From assembly GCF_007004135.1 (NCBI RefSeq), contig NZ_VJMG01000003.1, positions 62,001 to 126,000 of the forward strand: DNA of 64,000 nucleotides. The letters run 5' to 3'. The DNA comes from Affinirhizobium straminoryzae. Lineage in GTDB: Bacteria; Pseudomonadota; Alphaproteobacteria; Rhizobiales; Rhizobiaceae. How positions within the stretch are numbered: the stretch's first letter is position 1; each line of letters opens with the position of its first letter. The notes under the pieces are model-generated. The model was not told where the DNA came from. It saw only the letters and a list, made by a program, of their open reading frames with translations, and searched no databases. Of the stretch, positions 8,787 to 17,276 are shown one piece after another. The position numbers and the translations under genes are program-made.

Positions 8787-9320
8787 ATGGAAGAGGAAGC
8801 CGAAGGCCAGGGCGAGAAGAAGAAAAGCGCCCTCGTGCCGACGATCGCCGGGGTTGCCATCGCCACGCTGGTGGCTGCCGGCGGCGGCTGGGTGGTGGGC
8901 GGCATGATCGCCCCGAAGAACCCGGAAGCGGAAAAGGCGGCTGCCGAGGCGAAGGCCAAGGCCGCAGCTCCGGCGCCTGCCGCCGATGCCCATGGCGGAA
9001 AGAAGGAAGAAGGGCTGCCGCACATCGCGACGGCGGCGGCCGGCGTGGTGCAACTGGAGCCGATCACCACCAACCTTGCATACCCGTCGGAGAACTGGGT
9101 GCGACTGGAAGTGGCGCTGGCCTTCAAGGGGCCGCCGGAACTGGCGCTGGCCGAAGAGATTCACCAGGATATCCTGGCCTACATGCGCACCGTCTCCCTC
9201 CAGCAGATCGAGGGGGCGCGCGGCTTCCAATATCTTCGGGACGACATCCAGGAACGAGTTGACCTGCGTTCGCAAGGCAAAGTATCCAAGGTGATGTTCA
9301 GGACCTTCGTGATCGAATGA
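8787..9320 (+). CDS. fliL: Flagellar basal body-associated protein FliL
   Basis: 177 residues: a short charged cytoplasmic N-terminus, one membrane helix at about residues 19-40 (PTIAGVAIATLVAAGGGWVV), an Ala/Lys/Pro-rich linker, and a periplasmic FliL domain with LEPITTNLAYPSENWVRLEV, an amphipathic helix and a C-terminal VSKVMFRTFVIE strand. FliL surrounds the stator and supports torque generation. It overlaps fliP by four bases. A second, more divergent protein of similar layout lies at 43676-44218. Confidence 0.93.
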   Translation: MEEEAEGQGEKKKSALVPTIAGVAIATLVAAGGGWVVGGMIAPKNPEAEKAAAEAKAKAAAPAPAADAHGGKKEEGLPHIATAAAGVVQLEPITTNLAYPSENWVRLEVALAFKGPPELALAEEIHQDILAYMRTVSLQQIEGARGFQYLRDDIQERVDLRSQGKVSKVMFRTFVIE

Positions 9321-10054
9321 TTCGACTCCTCTCGCTGCTGATCGCGCTTCTGGCGATACCGGGTGTCGCGCTTGCCCAGCAATCGCCGACCTCGCTTCTC
9401 AATTTGCCCATCGATGGCTCGGCGGCGGCCTGGATCATCCGCACCTTCGGCCTGCTGACGGTCCTGTCGATCGCGCCGGGCATTCTGGTGATGGTCACCA
9501 GTTTTCCGCGCTTCATCATCGCCTTTTCCATCCTGCGCACCGGCATGGGGCTTTCAACCGCGCCGTCGAACCTGGTGCTGATCTCGATGGCGCTGTTCAT
9601 GACCTTCTACGTCATGTCGCCCACCTTCGACCGGGCCTGGAATGACGGCGTGCAGCCGCTGCTGCGCAACGAGATCAACGAGGCCGATGCCGTCCAGCGC
9701 ATCGCCGAGCCCTTCCGCACCTTCATGAGCGCCAATACGCGCGACAAGGATCTCTCGCTCTTCGTCGATCTCGCGCGCGAACGCGGCCAGTCTGTCGGCA
9801 CGCCGGAAGCGATCGACTATCGCGTGCTGATCCCGGCCTTCATGCTGTCGGAAATCCGTCGCGGCTTCGAGATCGGCTTCCTGATCGTGCTGCCCTTCCT
9901 CGTCATCGACATGATCGTCGCCGCCATCACCATGGCCATGGGCATGATGATGCTGCCGCCGACCTCGATCTCGCTGCCCTTCAAGATCCTGTTCTTCGTG
10001 CTGATCGACGGCTGGAACCTGCTGGTCGGCAGTCTGGTACGCTCGTTCAACTGA
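9317..10054 (+). CDS. fliP: Flagellar type III export gate protein FliP
   Basis: 245 residues, typical. It has a signal sequence (LLSLLIALLAIPGVALAQ), then hydrophobic helices with PRFIIAFSILRTGMGLSTAP, and the conserved end FLVIDMIVAAITMAMGMMML then LPFKILFFVLIDGWNLLVGS. FliP with FliQ and FliR makes the export pore of the flagellar secretion system; fliQ and fliR are 29-32 kb away in the same cluster. It is the last gene of the operon that begins at flgF; a hairpin follows at 10072-10097. Confidence 0.97.
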   Translation: MIRLLSLLIALLAIPGVALAQQSPTSLLNLPIDGSAAAWIIRTFGLLTVLSIAPGILVMVTSFPRFIIAFSILRTGMGLSTAPSNLVLISMALFMTFYVMSPTFDRAWNDGVQPLLRNEINEADAVQRIAEPFRTFMSANTRDKDLSLFVDLARERGQSVGTPEAIDYRVLIPAFMLSEIRRGFEIGFLIVLPFLVIDMIVAAITMAMGMMMLPPTSISLPFKILFFVLIDGWNLLVGSLVRSFN

Positions 10055-10071
10055 TTGATCCCCGCACAAAG

Positions 10072-10097
10072 GCCCGCGGCTGCGGGACGGCGCGGGC
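10072..10097. terminator. Hairpin between fliP and the convergent 63-residue ORF
   Basis: GCCCGCG (10072-10078) pairs with CGCGGGC (10091-10097) over a 12-base loop. Only a weak T-rich tail (GTTCTT) follows on the plus strand, so termination is plausible rather than certain. Confidence 0.45.
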
Positions 10098-10117
10098 GTT
10101 CTTGCTGTGCGCGGAAT

Positions 10118-10309
10118 TTAGAGCGATCCGTCGGCCAGCCGTGCCAGCGCCTGGTGCTGCGTTTCCATCATGCCCTGCAGCAGCCGCGTGGTTTCCACGT
10201 AGATGTCGATCAGGGTCTTCTGGTTTTCCGCGATCTCGGCGAGATCGGTGACGGCCTTCTGCATGGCCGCTGTCATCTCTGCCGCACGGGCATTGTCGTG
10301 GGGTGTCAT
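10118..10309 (-). CDS. Small hypothetical protein, helical
   Basis: 63 residues from the ATG at 10309; GGAG lies six bases before it, whereas the GTG just upstream (10312) is too close to that site. The product is entirely helical-looking, with EMTAAMQKAVTDLAEIAENQ and a second amphipathic helix ending [12 protein letters not shown]. No family recognised. It sits 12 bases downstream of the glycosyltransferase gene on the same strand, so it is probably its co-transcribed partner. Confidence 0.5.
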   Translation of the reverse strand: MTPHDNARAAEMTAAMQKAVTDLAEIAENQKTLIDIYVETTRLLQGMMETQHQALARLADGSL

Positions 10310-10321
10310 CACAATCTCCGA

Positions 10322-11317
10322 TCAGGCTGCAGCCCGGGGGGCCGGCAGCAGGCCGGCCGCATCATGCCGCAGGTAGAGCGATAGAACGGCCGTCTGCTTG
10401 TCCTGCAGATAGGCCGCCAGGTAATCGTCGTCGCCGTAGACGGCAAGATTCTGCTCGACGCGCGTCAGAAACTCCGCATGCAGCCCCGGCTGAAGGTTGA
10501 GCGAGATCCAGTTGAGGATGTCGAGCTTGAAGGCCAGAAACCAGACATAGTGGCGCGCCCTGAGGTCGGGGCGGGCGGCAAACAGCGCTTCCACCTCGTC
10601 CAGCGCCTGGAAGATGTCGAAGCGCTGGCGGGTGAAATTGTGGGAGAGCTGGGCGCTGCCGGAGGCTTCCACATGATTGATCAGGTGTTGGTTGAGCAGG
10701 CCTATGCGTCGGGCATGAAGATAGATGTGCCAGTGCGCATAGACATCGTTATGCACCCGCGTGCCGGAAAAGCAGAGGCCGTTCGACCGGTACAGCCCGG
10801 CATCGATGATCTTGTTCCAGGGGTAGTTTACCGTCGTCAGGATGCGCCCCCCCTCATCAAGGCTCATGGTGCGGAAGGGGGCGCTGCCGCACAGCATGGA
10901 CCAGATGTTGGTATCAATCGGCTGCATGGGCCTGACCGGCGAATGTGCATTGTCCACCAGTCCGTAGCGGAAGGCGAGGACATCCACGCCGGATTGTGCG
11001 ATCGCCTGTGTTGCCGTGTCGATTGCCCCCGGCAGCAGCAGGTCGTCGGCATCGAGGAAGTAGAGATAGTGTCCGATGGCAGCATGCAGCCCGGTGGTGC
11101 GCGCAACCCCCGCACCGCCGTTTGCCGGCTGGCGAATAAGGCGCACGCGCGGCGTGCGCGCGGCCCAGGCCGCTGCCACATCCGCGGTGGCATCCGCCGA
11201 GCAATCATCGACGACGATTGCTTCCAGGACACTCGCATTCGAAAGCACCGCATTCAGGGTCCGGTCGAGCTTCTGGGCAGCATTATAGGCGGGGATGATC
11301 ACACTGGTTGCCGACAT
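10322..11317 (-). CDS. Family 2 glycosyltransferase
   Basis: 331 residues. The N-terminal GT-A fold is clear: SVIIPAYNAAQKLDRTLNAV at residues 5-24, EAIVVDDCSADAT with the nucleotide-binding Asp pair, and the metal-binding DADD motif in YLYFLDADDLLLPGAI. The C-terminal 120 residues are helical and unspecific. It should transfer a sugar from a nucleotide-sugar to a polysaccharide, lipid or protein glycan; substrate unknown. It is the first gene of the glycan island after fliP and is divergent from the glycosyltransferase at 11488. A weak copy of the flagellar motif lies 37 bases upstream. Confidence 0.85.
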   Translation of the reverse strand: MSATSVIIPAYNAAQKLDRTLNAVLSNASVLEAIVVDDCSADATADVAAAWAARTPRVRLIRQPANGGAGVARTTGLHAAIGHYLYFLDADDLLLPGAIDTATQAIAQSGVDVLAFRYGLVDNAHSPVRPMQPIDTNIWSMLCGSAPFRTMSLDEGGRILTTVNYPWNKIIDAGLYRSNGLCFSGTRVHNDVYAHWHIYLHARRIGLLNQHLINHVEASGSAQLSHNFTRQRFDIFQALDEVEALFAARPDLRARHYVWFLAFKLDILNWISLNLQPGLHAEFLTRVEQNLAVYGDDDYLAAYLQDKQTAVLSLYLRHDAAGLLPAPRAAA

Positions 11318-11353
11318 TCAGCCTCCGATGGCGCTTGGCTTTTCGTTTCCAGT

Positions 11354-11371
11354 CGTAGCCACCGGAACTTG
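11354..11371 (-). promoter_or_regulatory. Weak copy of the shared flagellar upstream motif
   Basis: On the minus strand CAAG, eight bases, GCTACG, starting within GCACAAGTT, which matches the copy at 26844. The right half matches only four of six positions, so this is a candidate only. Confidence 0.25.
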
Positions 11372-11487
11372 TGCAAGGCTTTCAGGGCGGCAAGCCTCGA
11401 AAGGTCGGGGCAAGGCTGCGTGCCGATAACACACTGAGGGGCACCGCGTGGCCCTATCGGATGCGTTGGCAAGGAGAGCTTTTGACC

Positions 11488-12729
11488 ATGCAGCAGGATC
11501 ATCTGTCCGGATCGTTTGTCGCCGGTGGCATGCCGCTTGCCGCGCAACTGCGCCTGCGGGTGCAGGAGGTCGCCGGACAGCAGCAGATCCTGACCGATTT
11601 CCAGGTGGAGACGGTGCGCGCGCTACAGGTTCTGCGCCAGCAGCAGACTGATCTTCTGGCGCAGTTGAATACCAGGCCCGCGCGCCTGCCGCTTTCCGCC
11701 GATACGGCGCCCTTGGAAGCGCCGCTGCCTGCTCTCGAGGGGCTGACAGTCATCTCCGTCGGCGGTCGTCCGGAGGACAATGCCCTGCTCGAGGGCGCTT
11801 TTGCGACGGCAGGTGCCTTTGGCGCAGGAGCGATCGAGGATGCGATTGCGTGTGTGAAGAACCGCACGGGGCGTGAACCGGTGGTCGTGCACCTCTTCGA
11901 TCCCGAGGCCTCTCTGCGGTCCGCGCCGGACTTGCGTCAGGGCGAAGCCATGGCTGATGCCCTGATCCACAAGCTGAAGATCTTTCGTCGCCTGGGCGGT
12001 CAGGTCGTCTGGACGATTGCGGCCATGCCGGCGACGACCGGACCTTTGTCGGTCCTGGTCCGGGAGATGACGGCGGGGCTGCTTGCCAATAGCGTCGACC
12101 GGGTTCATGTGCATGCGCAAGCCCATCGCCTGCAACTGGAGGCGCGCTTTGCGGCTGCCGCCGGCAAGGTGGTGGTCAGCGCCCATCCGGGCCATGCCGG
12201 TTTCGTGCCAAACCACGTGTCGCGCGATGCCGCCCGGCGCCAGCTCGGCATCGAGGCGTCCACGCGGCTTGTCCTGATTGTTGCCGACGGCCTGGACGAG
12301 CCGACTTGGCGCGACATTACGGGAGCCGCGCAGGATGTCGCCGCATCCGGCCTGCCGCTGCGGCTTCTGCCGGTTGTGCTCGAGGCAGGAGCCGTTCCTT
12401 CCGCCCTTGCGCCGACGATGCGTCCGCTCGGCGATCGCAGCCGCCATCCGTGGCTGTTCAAGGCCGCTGACGCCCTGCTTGTGCCGCCGCGTGCGGCCTT
12501 CTCCTCGCAGGATCTGGCACTCGCTGCAACCTTTGCAACGCCTGTCCTGGCCGCCGAGGGATATGGCCCATCCGACGGGACCGGTCTCGTCTATGATGCC
12601 CGCCAGCCGCAGGCACTGCGCGATGCGCTGGCGGCCTTGGCAAACCGCCCCGATGCTGTCCGCTCCGTCGCTCCTGTCAATGCCAGCGCCGGCTGGACAC
12701 GGCTTGCCTCGACCCTTTACTGCTTCTGA
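11488..12729 (+). CDS. GT-B-type glycosyltransferase, probable
   Basis: 413 residues from the ATG at 11488, chosen because AAGGAGAG lies ten bases before it; the open frame extends further upstream without ribosome-site support. The N-terminal 70 residues are helical (LRLRVQEVAGQQQILTDFQV). The remainder resembles beta-mannosyltransferase/GumK-like GT-B enzymes: VVVHLFDPEASLR, a central stretch with HPGHAGFVPNHVSRDAARRQ, then LGIEASTRLVLIVADGLDEP. The last domain lacks an obvious E-x7-E motif, so catalysis is uncertain. Convergent with the fusion gene at 12889, sharing a bidirectional terminator. Confidence 0.65.
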   Translation: MQQDHLSGSFVAGGMPLAAQLRLRVQEVAGQQQILTDFQVETVRALQVLRQQQTDLLAQLNTRPARLPLSADTAPLEAPLPALEGLTVISVGGRPEDNALLEGAFATAGAFGAGAIEDAIACVKNRTGREPVVVHLFDPEASLRSAPDLRQGEAMADALIHKLKIFRRLGGQVVWTIAAMPATTGPLSVLVREMTAGLLANSVDRVHVHAQAHRLQLEARFAAAAGKVVVSAHPGHAGFVPNHVSRDAARRQLGIEASTRLVLIVADGLDEPTWRDITGAAQDVAASGLPLRLLPVVLEAGAVPSALAPTMRPLGDRSRHPWLFKAADALLVPPRAAFSSQDLALAATFATPVLAAEGYGPSDGTGLVYDARQPQALRDALAALANRPDAVRSVAPVNASAGWTRLASTLYCF

Positions 12730-12826
12730 CCTCTCTTCATATCCGAGCGCTCCTGACCCCGCTGCCGTGTGCCGCCGCGTGGCTGCATGCCCGCGGCGGT
12801 GGATCACATTTGCGCGTCATGACGAA

Positions 12827-12864
12827 CAAAAAAGGGGATGGCAGTGTATTGCCATCCCCCTTTT
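12827..12864. terminator. Bidirectional intrinsic terminator
   Basis: GGGGATGGC (12834-12842) pairs perfectly with GCCATCCCC (12851-12859); an A run precedes and a T run follows, so it works for both convergent genes. Confidence 0.9.
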
Positions 12865-12888
12865 CAGTCTGTCGGCTGCTGGAGCGGC

Positions 12889-14673
12889 TTACGCCTGCAC
12901 CATCAGTTCGGCCTGCCGGATCGCGTCAAGGAAGCTCAGGTCCTCGGCGTCATCCTGGGCATAGACGAAGAAATCGGCCTCGGTCTGCAGCTTGAACTTG
13001 TAGGGGTTCTCGATGATCTTCTTCAGCGTCCACTGCGGATAGCGGCTGTCGATGAAGTCCGTGAACTTGCGATGGCGCACATGGTTGGCGCCGCGCTTGT
13101 CGGCAGCATCGAAGTTCGAGGCGTAGATCACCACATAGCGGCTGGACAGCGTGAACAGCCGGTCGAGATATCCCTCGAAGATCCGGTCGTCGATCAGGTG
13201 ATAGAGCACGTCGAGGGAAAGCGCGCAGTCGTAGTTGTCTTCGTGCAGTTCCCAGTCGAGCGTCGGATCATCCATCCAGATGAAATCGTAGCCGGGCTTT
13301 GCCGCATACATCGCCTTGGTGCGCTCGATGGCCGTACGGGATACGTCGAAACCGGTATAGCGCGGAAAATCGAAATATTGCAGCTGGTTGCCATCGCCGG
13401 AGCCCAGTTCGACGAAGGATTTCAGCTTGCGCTGCCGGGCGAAGAAGTTGAGGACCACCGCCTTGTAGCGGGCCAGCACGTCATAGGAACCCGGACCGGA
13501 ATTGCCGCCACTGCGGTAGCGTTCTTCCCAGTAGCGGGAAGAATCGAACACAAGCGGGGCCTCGGCGGGTTGCCGGACCGGTTGCGTCGGTTCACTCACC
13601 GGCATGCGGTTGACTTGCACGTCGCTCTGCACCGGCCTGGTTGAAACCGGGGCGGCCAGCGGAAGATCCTGCCCGATCAGGTAAGGCGAGGCTGACGTTG
13701 CCCAGGGCTGCTGCGGTGCCAGCGGCACGCTCTCCACCACCTTCGCCGGCGGTGACATGATCGCGTCCAGTTCGCGCAGCTGCTTCGACAGCGGGAAGTT
13801 TTCCGCCACATAGTCGATCCACTGGTGCGTCTCGCCGTTCAGGATCAATTGCACGGCTTCGGCGATGGAAGAGAAGCGGATGGCATCCGGCCAGAACTCC
13901 TCGGCACCGGGATAATCATGCACCACCGGCAGCGCGCCCACTGCCATTGCCTCAGCAATGTTGTAGCCGAAGCTTTCATGGATGGAGGTGGAGAGGATGA
14001 CACCCTTGTCGGCCAGGAAGGCCGGCATGTTCTGCTGCCAGCCATAGAAGCGCACATTGTTCGCAAGCCCCAGCTTCTCGGTGGTGCGCTGGAGATAGGG
14101 CATGGTGACGAATTCTTCCTGCGCGCCGGCGACATGCAGCGTGTAGGAGGGATCGACCTTCACCAGTTCATGCATGATCTGCAGGAACATCGGCTGGTTC
14201 TTGCGCAGGAAGGGTTTTGCCACCCAGGCGATCTTCTTGCGATCCAGCGTGGCGATCGGCTTGAACTTGTCGAGATTGAGCCCGTTCCAGAGCACATGGG
14301 TGCGCGTCTTGGCATCCAGCTGCGGCACGCGGTTCTTCAGAACGCGCAGCATGTCGTGCGAGACGAGGATCAGATCGTCGATGTAATCGAAGCGAAGCCG
14401 CTGCGGGAAGCTCGATTCGACGATTTCGAACCGGTGCCAGCGCACGATCACCCGCTTGCCCATGCCGCGAATGTTCTGGTTCAGCGCCTGCAGGAAAAGC
14501 TCGTTGCAGAATTCGAACCACACGACATCCGCCCACTGCACGACCTTGTCGATGTCCTGCATGTTGCGCGGGCTGATCGCCATGATCTCGTAGGTGTCCG
14601 ACAGGTGGCGTGCGATGTCGCCGATGAAGCTGTCGACCTCGATCAGAATTCCCAATTTCTTTTTCTGCATCAT
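12889..14673 (-). CDS. Fusion of GT4 glycosyltransferase and SAM-dependent methyltransferase
   Basis: 594 residues from the ATG at 14673 (a second ATG follows at once; the frame is open to 14745). Residues about 1-330 are a GT-B glycosyltransferase with the GT4 donor-site signature HESFGYNIAEAMAVGALPVV around residues 255-275. A Pro/Val-rich linker of about 60 residues follows. Residues about 375-590 are a class I methyltransferase: motif I is VELGSGDGNQLQYF, then TGFDVSRTAIERTKA and the ALSLDVLYHLID segment. One polypeptide could add a sugar and methylate the glycan. It lies in the glycan island and diverges from the HAD-type gene at 14962. Substrates unknown. Confidence 0.82.
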   Translation of the reverse strand: MMQKKKLGILIEVDSFIGDIARHLSDTYEIMAISPRNMQDIDKVVQWADVVWFEFCNELFLQALNQNIRGMGKRVIVRWHRFEIVESSFPQRLRFDYIDDLILVSHDMLRVLKNRVPQLDAKTRTHVLWNGLNLDKFKPIATLDRKKIAWVAKPFLRKNQPMFLQIMHELVKVDPSYTLHVAGAQEEFVTMPYLQRTTEKLGLANNVRFYGWQQNMPAFLADKGVILSTSIHESFGYNIAEAMAVGALPVVHDYPGAEEFWPDAIRFSSIAEAVQLILNGETHQWIDYVAENFPLSKQLRELDAIMSPPAKVVESVPLAPQQPWATSASPYLIGQDLPLAAPVSTRPVQSDVQVNRMPVSEPTQPVRQPAEAPLVFDSSRYWEERYRSGGNSGPGSYDVLARYKAVVLNFFARQRKLKSFVELGSGDGNQLQYFDFPRYTGFDVSRTAIERTKAMYAAKPGYDFIWMDDPTLDWELHEDNYDCALSLDVLYHLIDDRIFEGYLDRLFTLSSRYVVIYASNFDAADKRGANHVRHRKFTDFIDSRYPQWTLKKIIENPYKFKLQTEADFFVYAQDDAEDLSFLDAIRQAELMVQA

Positions 14674-14961
14674 GGAGGATCCAATATCGGTGCTGGAAAG
14701 GTCTGTCCTGAAGGCGGTGTGACGCGCCGGACGTTCGGGGCGCATGCTCGCATTCTTCTGATACCGGATTACGCATCCTAGCTTTCGCCAGGCTGGTGCT
14801 TGCGGGCACCTCCCTGCAGCGGCGTTGCGCGCTCCGTCACCGCCTTGTCAGCCTGGCACAAGCTGGCCCGGATATGCCGACCGGACGTTGGTGGAGCCGT
14901 CCGTCCTGTCGCGGGGCGCATGTCCCTCACGCTTCCAAGGCTGCAATCCCGGAGACCTGTC

Positions 14962-16551
14962 GTGACTTTTCAACCGAAGACCGGTGACACGCTTTATCTG
15001 ATCGGTGCGCATGGCGAGACCGCCACGCCGGTTGCCTCGGCGCTTCCGCAGGCGGCCGCCGCGGAGAGGCAGGCAACCGAGGCGGTGCCAAACGCAGCTG
15101 CTTCTTCCGATCCGCGGCCGCTGGTGCGTACCTTCGATGTGTTCGATACGCTGATCGCGCGCCGCTGCATCGAACCGTCCGGTGTCTTTGCCATCATCGA
15201 GGAACGGTCCGGCCTCAAGGGCTTTGCCGCCGCGCGGCGCAAGGCCGAAGCCCATGTGCTGGACCGGCCGCATGATCTCGACGTGATCTATGCGGAACTT
15301 GCCCGTCTGCTCGGCGTCGAGCCGGTGAAGCTTGCGGCACTGAAGGCGCTGGAAGTGGATGTCGAGAAGGAGCAGGTGATCCCGATCGCCGAAAACCTGG
15401 CGCGCGTGCGCCATGGCGACGTGCTGATCTCCGACATGTATCTGGGCGCCACCCATATCCGCAGCCTGCTCGACCGTGCCGGTCTTACCGCCCGCGTCGG
15501 ACTGGTGGTGACGAATGACGGCAAGAAGACCGGCCGCATCTGGCCGGACATCTCCGCCAACCTGCGCATCGAGGAACATCTCGGCGACAACGAGCATTCC
15601 GATGTGAAGATGCCGACATCCTTCGGTCTGACAGCCCGCCTGACGCGGCTCGACAAGCCGTCCGCTGTCGAAACGGTGCTCATCAATCTCGGTCTGCGCC
15701 AGCTGGCGGAACTGTGCCGTGAAGCCCGCCTGCGTACCTTTTCCGAAGATGCCGGCATCCGCACGGTCCAGCTCATCCAGGCCAACCTCAACTTTCCGCT
15801 GATGCTGATGGCCAGCATCGAGCTTGCCAATCTGGTGCGCCATCTCGGTCTTCGCCGCGTGCTGTTTTCCAGTCGCGATTGCGACATGTGGGTGCCGCTG
15901 TTCGAGGAGGTGGCGCGCCGCAAGGGCGTCACCTGCAAGGCGGAGTATTTCTACACCAGCCGCCTTGCCAAGATGCAGCCGTCCGAAAGCTATCTGGCCT
16001 ATGCGCGCGACCGCATCGGCCAGGACAGCATCGTAGTGGATCTCTGCGGCACAGGCTGGTCGCTTTCGCATCTGGCCGAGCGGCTCGGTCTGTCGAAGGT
16101 GCCGGTCTTCTTCCTGCACAAGCTTCCGTCAGCAAAGGCTTACGAAGAGCTGTCGCAGACGCCGGATGCCTGCGCCTTTCACGCATTGATCCGGCCGGAT
16201 GCGCCGGATGTGTTCAATACCATTCTGGAAATGTGCAATTATTCCGATCACGGCATGGTGCGCGATGTGCGCATGGTCGAGGGTTTTGCCCTGCCTGTTC
16301 TCGCCGAAGACGAACGTGGCGCTGCCGATCATGCCGCTGTCCGGGCGCAGAAGGAGACCTTCGCGCTGGCGGTGTCGCTGATGAAGCATTTCGACCTTAA
16401 CCACGTCCTGCAACTGGACCAGCCCTCGATCTCGGCGGTCAGCACCGCGCTCTACCAGAGCCTGTCGCGCCAGCAGTCACTGCGCGGGCTCTACGGCAAG
16501 AGCCACATGGACGAGGAAGTCCGCGTACGCCGCCAGATCGGCTGCAACTGA
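14962..16551 (+). CDS. HAD-superfamily hydrolase-like protein of glycan clusters
   Basis: 529 residues from the GTG at 14962, preferred because GGAGA is about eight bases before it; an in-frame ATG at 14920 has no such site. The N-terminal domain is a HAD fold: RTFDVFDTLIARR (motif I with DxD), VLISDMYLG (motif II) and HLGDNEHSDVKM (motif IV acidic residues). A second domain starts near residue 280 with RRVLFSSRDCDMWVPLFEEV and contains SIVVDLCGTGWSLSHLAERL. This resembles predicted HAD hydrolases found beside glycosyltransferases. The function is not known to me; sugar-phosphate processing is a guess. A stop-start arrangement leads directly to the methyltransferase gene. Confidence 0.7.
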   Translation: MTFQPKTGDTLYLIGAHGETATPVASALPQAAAAERQATEAVPNAAASSDPRPLVRTFDVFDTLIARRCIEPSGVFAIIEERSGLKGFAAARRKAEAHVLDRPHDLDVIYAELARLLGVEPVKLAALKALEVDVEKEQVIPIAENLARVRHGDVLISDMYLGATHIRSLLDRAGLTARVGLVVTNDGKKTGRIWPDISANLRIEEHLGDNEHSDVKMPTSFGLTARLTRLDKPSAVETVLINLGLRQLAELCREARLRTFSEDAGIRTVQLIQANLNFPLMLMASIELANLVRHLGLRRVLFSSRDCDMWVPLFEEVARRKGVTCKAEYFYTSRLAKMQPSESYLAYARDRIGQDSIVVDLCGTGWSLSHLAERLGLSKVPVFFLHKLPSAKAYEELSQTPDACAFHALIRPDAPDVFNTILEMCNYSDHGMVRDVRMVEGFALPVLAEDERGAADHAAVRAQKETFALAVSLMKHFDLNHVLQLDQPSISAVSTALYQSLSRQQSLRGLYGKSHMDEEVRVRRQIGCN

Positions 16552-16583
16552 TGTCAGACGCCAATCACCAGGAGACACGGCCG

Positions 16584-17270
16584 ATGGAGCTTGTGGAACT
16601 CGCCGATCATTTCCAGACGGACAAGGGCACGCGGACGGGCCATGCGCACAACTACGCGGTCTTCTACTCCTTCCTGTTCGAAAGCTTTCGGCATGAAGCC
16701 TTTTCCATGCTGGAAATCGGCTTGCAACGCGGCGGTGTCGAAGCCGGCGCCTCGAAGGATCGTGTCGGCTCGGACGTGCCCTCGATCCGCACCTGGCTGA
16801 GTTACTTCCCCAAGGCTGATATCTTCGGGTTCGATCTCTCGGATTTCAGCCATATCCATCTCGACCGCTTCCGCTTCTTCCGCGGCGATCTCGGTAGCGG
16901 CGCGGATCTCGACCGCGTGGCCGGCGACCTGCCGGAGCTGAAGCTGATCATCGATGATGGCTCGCATGCCTCCTTCCACCAGCAGTTCGCCTTCCTGAAG
17001 CTGTTTCATAAGGTAGCGCCGGGCGGCTTCTACATTATCGAGGATTTCCACTGGCAGCCGCCCTTCGAGGCCGACCTGCCGCCCTGCCACAAGAGCGCCA
17101 AGGTGTTTCAGGATTTCGTCGAGACGGGGCGGTTCGACATACCCTTTGCCCATCCCGATTATCTCGCTGCCATTGCCGGCCAGATCCAGCACGTCTTCAT
17201 CCACCGCAACAATCGCGGCGGCATCGACAGCTGGCAGACCAAGATGATCGCTATCCAGAAGAAGGCCTGA
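16584..17270 (+). CDS. Sugar O-methyltransferase-like SAM enzyme
   Basis: 228 residues from the ATG at 16584, preceded by GGAGA at eight bases; an earlier ATG at 16551 overlaps the previous stop. The layout matches the deoxysugar O-methyltransferases of antibiotic pathways: FQTDKGTRTGHAHNYAVFY, then motif I SMLEIGLQRGG, the metal-ligand region LIIDDGSHASFHQQF and GGFYIIEDFHWQPPFE. It probably methylates a sugar hydroxyl in the glycan made by this island. It is transcribed with the HAD-type gene before and the GT-like gene after (six-base gap). Confidence 0.75.
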   Translation: MELVELADHFQTDKGTRTGHAHNYAVFYSFLFESFRHEAFSMLEIGLQRGGVEAGASKDRVGSDVPSIRTWLSYFPKADIFGFDLSDFSHIHLDRFRFFRGDLGSGADLDRVAGDLPELKLIIDDGSHASFHQQFAFLKLFHKVAPGGFYIIEDFHWQPPFEADLPPCHKSAKVFQDFVETGRFDIPFAHPDYLAAIAGQIQHVFIHRNNRGGIDSWQTKMIAIQKKA

Positions 17271-17276
17271 GACCGC

